Part shown: in pieces, positions 58,334-64,000 of the stretch | Position numbering within the stretch: the stretch's first letter is position 1 | How the letters are laid out: every line of letters starts with the position of its first letter | Source: DASZHJ01 sp963735465 | GTDB taxonomy: Bacteria; Pseudomonadota; Alphaproteobacteria; ATCC43930; CGMCC-115725 | DNA length: 64,000 bases | Assembly (NCBI GenBank): GCA_963735465.1 | Contig: CAVTLA010000001.1 | Location: forward strand, 4,278,001-4,342,000 | Direction of reading: 5' to 3' | Position numbers and translations under genes: made by a program | Notes under the pieces: model-generated | Told to the model about the DNA's origin: nothing | Database searches by the model: none | What the model saw: only the letters and a program-made list of their open reading frames with translations

Positions 58334-59371
58334 TCACCGCCGCTTCACGCCCCGCGCCAATCGCAGCAGCACCTCGCTGCAGATCGTGTGATCGGGAAAT
58401 CCCGTGCGCTTGCACTGGCGCTCGGCGTCGAGGAGAAGCGTGAGCGCGGCGGCGGCGCGGCGCGGACCCCAGTTCCGGAGCTCCGCCAGAAACCGGTCCT
58501 GGTGCTTGAAGAAGATCGGCGGGCGCAGCGCGCGGAGCGCCTCGTCCGGCGACAGGCCCGACGCGATCCTGACGCCGGCGATGTGCAGGCGATCGAAATG
58601 CCGCATCGCGCCGCGCACGATGCCGATGGCGCTCTCGCCTTCCTGGAAGGCGCGGGTGAGCGCCCGCTCCAGCGCCGCGCTGTCGCCGTCGGCGGCGGCG
58701 AAGATCGCGTCCTCCACCGTGATCGCCGCGCTGTCGCCCACGCTGGCGACCGCGTCCTCGAGAGCGACCGCGCCGCCATCGCCTGCATAGAGCGCGAGCT
58801 TCTCCAGCTCGGCGCGGCTCAAGCCGCGATCGGCGCCGAGATGGCCGACGAGATAGTCCCGCGCCTCGGCGCTGGCGCTCACTTGATGACGTCTCAACAC
58901 CGCGGTCACGAGCTCGCCGAGCTCCTTCGTGGTGTCGGCGTAGCACGGCACCGCCACCCCGTTGGCGGCGCTCTCGAAGGCGCGACGCAGCGCGCTGCGT
59001 CCCGCGAGGTCGCCGGACTCCACCACCGCGACGCTGTCGCCGGGCGCCGGCGATTTCAGGAACTCCGCGAAGAGCGCGCCCAGGGAATCCGCGGCGTCCC
59101 GCACGCGCACCAGGCGACGGCCGCCGGTGAGGCTCATCGCCGCCATCTCGTCGTGGAGCCGCGCGGGATCTCCCGCCAGCGCCTGCGTGCCGAGGTTCGC
59201 GACGCGGAAGGGATCCTCGAGATCGGGCGAGATCGCAGCGCCCAGCGCCGCCGCCCGCTCGCGCACCAGGCCGGTGTCGGGACCGTAGAGCAGGATGGCG
59301 CGAAGCTTGGGATCGGGCTGGGCGACGTAGCCCGCGACGAAGGATTGGATGCGCTGGCCCGTGAGCTTCAA
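58334..59371 (-). CDS. holA: DNA polymerase III delta subunit
   Basis: A 345-residue clamp-loader subunit, which opens the beta clamp. It begins MKLTGQRIQSFVAGYVAQPDPKLRAILLYGPDTGLVRERA, a HolA opening with a P-loop-like but degenerate region, and has the three-domain length expected. The central motif is ALRRAFESAANGVAVPCYAD. It lies convergent to parB and directly downstream of lptE (6 bases). Confidence 0.92.
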   Translation of the reverse strand: MKLTGQRIQSFVAGYVAQPDPKLRAILLYGPDTGLVRERAAALGAAISPDLEDPFRVANLGTQALAGDPARLHDEMAAMSLTGGRRLVRVRDAADSLGALFAEFLKSPAPGDSVAVVESGDLAGRSALRRAFESAANGVAVPCYADTTKELGELVTAVLRRHQVSASAEARDYLVGHLGADRGLSRAELEKLALYAGDGGAVALEDAVASVGDSAAITVEDAIFAAADGDSAALERALTRAFQEGESAIGIVRGAMRHFDRLHIAGVRIASGLSPDEALRALRPPIFFKHQDRFLAELRNWGPRRAAAALTLLLDAERQCKRTGFPDHTICSEVLLRLARGVKRR

Positions 59372-59377
59372 GGGGGC

Positions 59378-59905
59378 TCAGGACGCCGCCGTGGTGGCGC
59401 GGTGCTCCTTGACGTAGATCGCCAGGCGGATCTGGATGTCGTCGCTGAGCTGATTCAGCGAGCGCTCCTCGGCGCTGTGCTGCGCCACCGTGGTGGCGTA
59501 GTCGTCGACCTCCACGTCGAAGGCGCTCACCGCCCGCGACGTCCCCGTCAGCAGCGGCTCCTTTATCTCCGAGTTGACCGCGAGCAGGCTGAAATTCGCG
59601 GTCATCGTGATCTGGCTGCGGGACGTCGTGCCGTCGGAGCGATAGCCGACGTCGACGCGATACTCGCTGAGCTGCACATTGAGGGTGTAGCGCTGCTGCA
59701 CCTTGGTGCCCGTCGGGTTGAGCCCGTCGCGGAGCGAGATCGCCATCAGCTGGCCGATGCGGTTGGGAATCGTCGAGACCTTGATGGCGGCGAGATCCAC
59801 ATTGAGCTCGCCGCGGTCGCGCCCGGCATAGAGCGGCCGGAAGCCGCAGCCGCTGAGCGCCAGCAGCGCCGCCGGAAGGAAGAATTTTCGCCTAGAGAAC
59901 GACAT
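59378..59905 (-). CDS. lptE: LPS assembly lipoprotein LptE
   Basis: A 175-residue outer-membrane lipoprotein that plugs LptD. The signal has a lipobox LSGC at residues 17-20 (PAALLALSGCGFRPLYAG); CGFRPLY is the typical LptE motif. The rest is a mixed alpha/beta domain. Its start is 14 bases inside the leuS end, as in many alphaproteobacteria, in the unit leuS-lptE-holA. Confidence 0.92.
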   Translation of the reverse strand: MSFSRRKFFLPAALLALSGCGFRPLYAGRDRGELNVDLAAIKVSTIPNRIGQLMAISLRDGLNPTGTKVQQRYTLNVQLSEYRVDVGYRSDGTTSRSQITMTANFSLLAVNSEIKEPLLTGTSRAVSAFDVEVDDYATTVAQHSAEERSLNQLSDDIQIRLAIYVKEHRATTAAS

Positions 59906-62455
59906 TGACGATCCGGTTCGGCACGATGATCACCTTGCGCGGCGGTTTGCCCTCCAGGAGCCGCGTCACCGCCGGCAGCTCCAGGGCCGCCGCCTCGGTC
60001 GCGGCCGTGTCGTTGTCGCGCGGCAGATCGAGCGTGCCGCGCAGCTTGCCGTTCACCTGCACGGCGATCGTCACCGTCTCCTCGGTGACGAGAGCGGGAT
60101 CCGCCTTCGGCCAGGGCTCGTTCACCAGCAATGTCTTGTGGCCGAGCTGTTCCCAGAGCTCCTCGGCCAGATGCGGCATCATCGGCCCCAGGAGCCGCGC
60201 CGCCACCTCGAGGCCGAAGCGCAGCACCGCCGCCTCGCCGGCGCCTTTGCCGGAGATTTCCTCGAGCATGTTGCTGAGCTCGCGGATGCGCGCCACGCCG
60301 CGGTTGAAGCGGAATTTCTCCAGATCGTCGGTGACCGCGGCGATGGTGCGATGGGCGAAGCGCCGCGCCTTCTCGGCGGCGGCGGAGAGATCGTTGGGCA
60401 TCGCGCTGCCCACCGCCGGCAGCGGCACCGGCGGCTCCGTCACCAGGCGCCAGAGGCGGTTGACGTAGCGCCACACGCCCTCGATGCCGGCGTCGGTCCA
60501 TTCCAGGTCGCGCTCCGGCGGGCTGTCGGAGAGCAGATAAAGCCGCGCGGTGTCGGCGCCGAACTCGCCCACGACATCCTCGAGCCCGACCACGTTCTTG
60601 CGCGACTTGCTCATCTTCTCCAGGCGGCCGACCGTCACCGGGCGGCCCATGGCATCGACCACGCGCTGGTCGCTCTCCCGCGTCACGTCCTCGGGGAAGA
60701 GCCAGTTGCCGTCCACGTCCTGATAGGTCACGCCGACCACCATGCCTTGCGTGAACAGGCCGGCGAACGGCTCCTTCAGGTCGAGATAGCCGCACTCGGT
60801 CAAGGCGCGGGTGAAGAAGCGGGAATAGAGGAGATGCAGCACCGCGTGCTCGACGCCGCCGATATACTGGTCGACGGGCATCCAGTAGTCGACGTCCCCG
60901 CGCTCGAAGGCGGTGGCGGCGCGCGGCGAGCAGAAGCGCAGGAAGTACCAGGAGGATTCGAAGAAGGTGTCGAAGGTGTCGGTCTCGCGCCGGGCCGGCG
61001 TGCCGCAGGTCGGGCACGTGACGTACTTCCAGGTCGGATGATGATCGAGGGGATTGCCGGGCTGGTCGAAGGTGACGTCGTCGGGCAGCCTGACCGGCAG
61101 ATCCTTCTCCGGCACCGGCACGATGCCGCATGTGCCGCAGTGGATCACCGGGATCGGGCAGCCCCAGTAGCGCTGGCGCGAGACGCCCCAGTCGCGCAGC
61201 CGAAAGACGATGCTGCTGGCGCCGGCGCCGAGCTCCTCTAGGCGGTCGATCACCTTGCGCTTGGCGCTGGGCACGTCGAGGCCGTTCAGGAACTCGGAAT
61301 TGAAGAGCGTGCCGTCGTCGGTATAGGCGACGTCGCCGATCTCGAAGGTCGCGGGATCGGCGTCCTTGGGCAGCACCACGGGAATGACCGGCAGCCCGTA
61401 TTTCCGCACGAAGTCGAGGTCGCGCTGGTCGTGCGCCGGGCAGCCGAAGATGGCGCCGGTGCCGTACTCCATGAGGATGAAGTTCGCGACATAGACCGGG
61501 AGAGTCTTGCCCGGCAGCAGCGGATGCTCGGCGAGGAGTCCGGTGTCGTAGCCGAGCTTCTCCGCCTGCTCCAGCACCGCCTCGCTGGTGCCCATGCGGT
61601 TGCACTCGGCGATGAACTCCGTGAGCTTCGGATCCTTCGCCGCGAGCTCGGCGGCCAGCGGATGATTGGGCGAGATCGCGGCGAAGGACGCGCCGAAGAG
61701 CGTGTCCGGCCGCGTGGTGAAGATCTCCAGCGGCTCCTTGCGTCCCTTGATCTCGAAGAAGACGCGCGCGCCCTCGGAGCGGCCGATCCAGTTCTCCTGC
61801 ATCAGCCGCACGCGCTCGGGCCAGCGGTCGAGCTGCTTGATGCTGTCGAGGAGATCGTCGGAATAGGCGGTGATGCGCAGGAACCATTGCGACAGCAGCC
61901 GCTTCTCCACCAGCGCGCCGGAACGCCAGCCGCGTCCGTCGATCACCTGCTCGTTGGCGAGGACGGTGTTCTCCGATCGGATCCCAGTTGACCCAGGACT
62001 CCTTGCGATAGGCCAGGCCGGCCTTGAGGCAGATCCAGGAACATCTTCTGCTCGTGGCGATAATATTCCGGATGGCAGGTGGCGATCTCGCGCCGCCAGT
62101 CGTAGCCGATGCCCATGCGCTGCAGCTGGCCGCGCATGGTGGCGATGTTGTCGTAGGTCCAGGCCGCCGGATGGATCTTGCTGGCGATCGCCGCGTTCTC
62201 GGCAGGCAGGCCGAAGGCGTCCCAGCCCATGGGATGCAGCACGTTGAAGCCCTGGGCGCGCTTGTAGCGCGCCACCACGTCGCCCATCGTGTAGTTGCGG
62301 ACGTGGCCGACGTGGAGCTTGCCCGACGGATAGGGAAACATCTCGAGGACGTAGTATTTCGGCCTCGCCGGATCGGTGGCGACTTCGAAGACGCCTCGCT
62401 CACGCCATATCCGCTGCCACTTCTCTTCGTTTTCTTGCGCACTGTAGCGCGCCAT
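59892..62455 (-). CDS. leuS: Leucyl-tRNA synthetase, frameshifted twice
   Basis: A class I synthetase of about 853 residues. The start is MARYSAQENEEKWQRIW, with the HIGH-like motif in YPSGKLHVGHVRNY. One extra base near 62030, inside KMFLDLLKAGLAYRK, and one near 61975, in VNWDPIENTVLANEQV, break the reading. The rest is intact: the editing domain (TTRPDTLFGASFAAISPNHPLA), the tetracysteine-type zinc segment (CGTCGIVPVP, CPTCGTPARRETDTFD), the KMSKS signature in LEKMSKSRKNVVG, and the C-terminal anticodon domain. It starts a unit with lptE and holA. Confidence 0.94.
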
Positions 62456-62509
62456 CGCGCGACCTCGGCTCCCCGGTAAAGGTGCTGAAAAAAGCCTGGC
62501 GGCGCCGGC

Positions 62510-63103
62510 TTATGACTTGGTGATGGTGCTGAGCCGAAGCTGGCGCGCGCGGGTGAGGATCGCGTTCTCGATGTCGGTCGCGGTGTTGGTATCGACCGGC
62601 GCCTCGCTCCACTGGCCTGTCGTGTCGCGCTTCTGATGGAAGACGCTGGCGCGCACGCCGTCCGCGCGCAGCTCGCGGCCGAGGATGAAGATGTTGACCT
62701 TGAAGCGCTCCGCCGGCTGATCCGGCGGGCTGTACCAGTCGGTGATGATGACGCCGCCGAAGGGATCGGCCGAGGACAGCGGCATGAAGCTCACGGTGTC
62801 GAGGGTGGCGCGCCAGAGGTAGCTGTTGACGCCGACGCCAGGCTGCCCGCCGCCGTTGTTATTGTTGTTGTTGTTATTGCCGCTGCCGAACAGCGCGCCC
62901 ATCAGGCTGAACTGGTCTTCCTGATTGCCGTCCACCCGAGGGTTGTAATCCTTGGGATCGACATAGCGCGGATCGTACTTGCCGTTGGTGCTGGCCTGCT
63001 GGTTCGTCTTGACGTCGCCCGAGCTGCTGTCGCCGCCAAACCAGCCGCATCCGGCGACGAGCAACGTCATCAGAAGCACCAGTCCCGAATTACGGATCGA
63101 CAT
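62510..63103 (-). CDS. DUF3576-family lipoprotein with an eight-asparagine tract
   Basis: A 197-residue lipoprotein. The lipobox is VAGC at residues 16-19 (LVLLMTLLVAGCGWFGG). After a Ser/Asp/Gln-rich linker there is a DUF3576 domain: VNSYLWRATLDTVSFMPLSSADPFGGVIITDWYSPPDQPAERFKVNIFILG. In between is a run of eight Asn residues (AAC/AAT repeat, about 62855-62880) followed by Gly. The repeat may be length-variable. The family is restricted mainly to alphaproteobacteria, function unknown. It lies upstream of leuS on the same strand, about 55 bases away. Confidence 0.85.
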   Translation of the reverse strand: MSIRNSGLVLLMTLLVAGCGWFGGDSSSGDVKTNQQASTNGKYDPRYVDPKDYNPRVDGNQEDQFSLMGALFGSGNNNNNNNNGGGQPGVGVNSYLWRATLDTVSFMPLSSADPFGGVIITDWYSPPDQPAERFKVNIFILGRELRADGVRASVFHQKRDTTGQWSEAPVDTNTATDIENAILTRARQLRLSTITKS

Positions 63104-63241
63104 GAGAGGCCTCCTGGAAACCCCGGGAAATCCCCGCTTCCCGGGCCGGCATCCTACACCGGGGCGGCGCGGAATTCCGCTAAATCTTAAGGCTGAGCGG
63201 CGCTCTTGACGCCGCCCGGCGCGCCCGCCAAGGTCCCCGCC

Positions 63242-63943
63242 ATGACGGAGCAAACCCTTGATCGCGCAATGAGTGTAGCCGATGGCCTGACGGCGGTGCG
63301 GGATCGCATCGCCGCCGCCGCCCGCGCCGTCGGCCGCGATCCGGCGGCGGTCACGCTGGTGGCGGTGACGAAGACCCATGGGGCCGAGGCGGTTGCCGCG
63401 GCGCTGGCTCAGGGCCAGCGCGTCTTCGGCGAGAACCGGGTGCAGGAGGCGGAGGGGAAATACCCCGCTCTCAAGACCGCATACCCGGATCTTCAGCTGC
63501 ATCTGATCGGGCCCCTGCAGAGCAACAAGGCGCGGGACGCGGTGGCGCTCTTCGACGTCATCGAGACCGTGGACCGGCCCAAGCTCGCCGAGGCCCTGGC
63601 CCAGGCGATGGAGCGCCTGGGCCGCCGCCCCGCCTGCTACATCCAGGTGAATACCGGCGCCGAGCCCCAGAAGGCCGGCGTGCTGCCGGCGGAGGTCGAC
63701 GCCTTCATCGCCGCCTGCCGCGAGCGCTACAAGCTGCCGGTCCGCGGCCTCATGTGCATCCCGCCGGTGGACCAGGAGCCCTCGCCGCATTTCGCCCTGC
63801 TCCGCGAGATGGCGCGGCGCCACGGCCTCGCCGACCTCAGCATGGGCATGAGCGGCGACTTCGAGATCGCCATCCGCCTCGGCGCCACCCACGTGCGCGT
63901 CGGCACCGCCATCTTCGGCGCGCGGCCGACGGCGGCGGTGTAG
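63242..63943 (+). CDS. yggS: Pyridoxal phosphate homeostasis protein (YggS/PLPBP)
   Basis: A 233-residue type III PLP-binding barrel. The PLP lysine is in TLVAVTKTHGAEAV. FGENRVQEAEGKY, HLIGPLQSNK, VNTGAEPQKAGV and LSMGMSGDFEIAIRLGATHVRVGTAIFG are family motifs. It lacks a catalytic domain partner and buffers vitamin B6. ATG 63242 is favoured; TTG 63206 is further upstream. It diverges from the DUF3576 lipoprotein gene. Confidence 0.94.
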   Translation: MTEQTLDRAMSVADGLTAVRDRIAAAARAVGRDPAAVTLVAVTKTHGAEAVAAALAQGQRVFGENRVQEAEGKYPALKTAYPDLQLHLIGPLQSNKARDAVALFDVIETVDRPKLAEALAQAMERLGRRPACYIQVNTGAEPQKAGVLPAEVDAFIAACRERYKLPVRGLMCIPPVDQEPSPHFALLREMARRHGLADLSMGMSGDFEIAIRLGATHVRVGTAIFGARPTAAV

Positions 63944-63955
63944 GTTTTTCAGACC

Positions 63956-64000
63956 GTCATGGCCGGGCTTGACCCGGCCATCCACGAATTTTCGTTTTCA
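63956..64000. repeat. Family B intergenic palindromic repeat, copy 3, cut by window end
   Basis: Starts GTCATGGCCGGGCTTGACCC, then TCCACGAATTTTCG, the left half of family B as at 29246. The right half is outside the window. Confidence 0.8.

Noticed and set aside
1..64000. tRNA, rRNA, CRISPR arrays, prophage or insertion-sequence transposases
   Set aside because: I saw no cloverleaf-type sequence with a TTCGA arm, no rRNA segment, no array of equal repeats with unique spacers and no transposase or integrase frame. The repeats present are spread, palindromic and intergenic.

Overview
This window is a continuous piece of chromosome from a high-GC alphaproteobacterium. The evidence is gene content and order: ppsR and hemE diverging, hemE-hemH-hemJ-rho, mnmE-mnmG-rsmG-parA-parB, tim44-mltA, and hisB-hisH-hisA-hisF-hisE beside hslV-hslU. 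Strong codon bias toward G or C at third positions and many GTG and TTG starts agree. The order within the class cannot be fixed from sequence alone. Several features point to the chromosome's replication-origin region: the hemE/ppsR divergence, where Caulobacter carries its origin, and two perfect 14-bp parS palindromes close to parAB.

Layout. 1-9 kb: accessory and envelope genes (porin, small lipoprotein, serine hydrolase, SYLF protein, O6-alkylguanine methyltransferase, esterase), several proteins under 70 residues, a possible small RNA with an orphan terminator, and comM. 9-21 kb: a broken antitoxin-like gene with a partial tandem duplication, a dialkylglycine-decarboxylase-like enzyme, a MocR regulator diverging from an AhpD-cupin pair, a dehydrogenase, a membrane protein, two tandem kup potassium transporters and a four-PAS histidine kinase. 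21-29 kb: histidine biosynthesis block, then a DUF433/PIN toxin-antitoxin module with a dead toxin, then hslVU. 29-36 kb: XRE regulator, Smr protein, lutABC lactate oxidation genes, mltA and tim44. 36-41 kb: secB, dnaQ, coaE, maf, ppsR. 41-45 kb: candidate origin, heme genes hemE-hemH-hemJ, rho. 45-51 kb: accessory metabolism. 51-64 kb: mnmE, mnmG, rsmG, parAB, holA, lptE, leuS, a DUF3576 lipoprotein and yggS.

Many genes are translationally coupled through ATGA or GTGA overlaps (hemE/hemH/hemJ, hslV/hslU, hisH/GNAT/hisA, lutA/lutB/lutC, parA/parB, Smr/XRE). Intergenic spaces often hold one of three palindromic repeat families.

A quality warning: comM, kup (first copy), lutA, hemH, rho, mnmE and leuS are each broken by one or two frameshifts. 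All ten shifts are single-base insertions. Since rho and leuS should be essential, sequencing or assembly error is the simplest explanation. I have annotated these as full-length genes with the shift positions stated. The toxin nonsense codon and the antitoxin duplication look like genuine decay.
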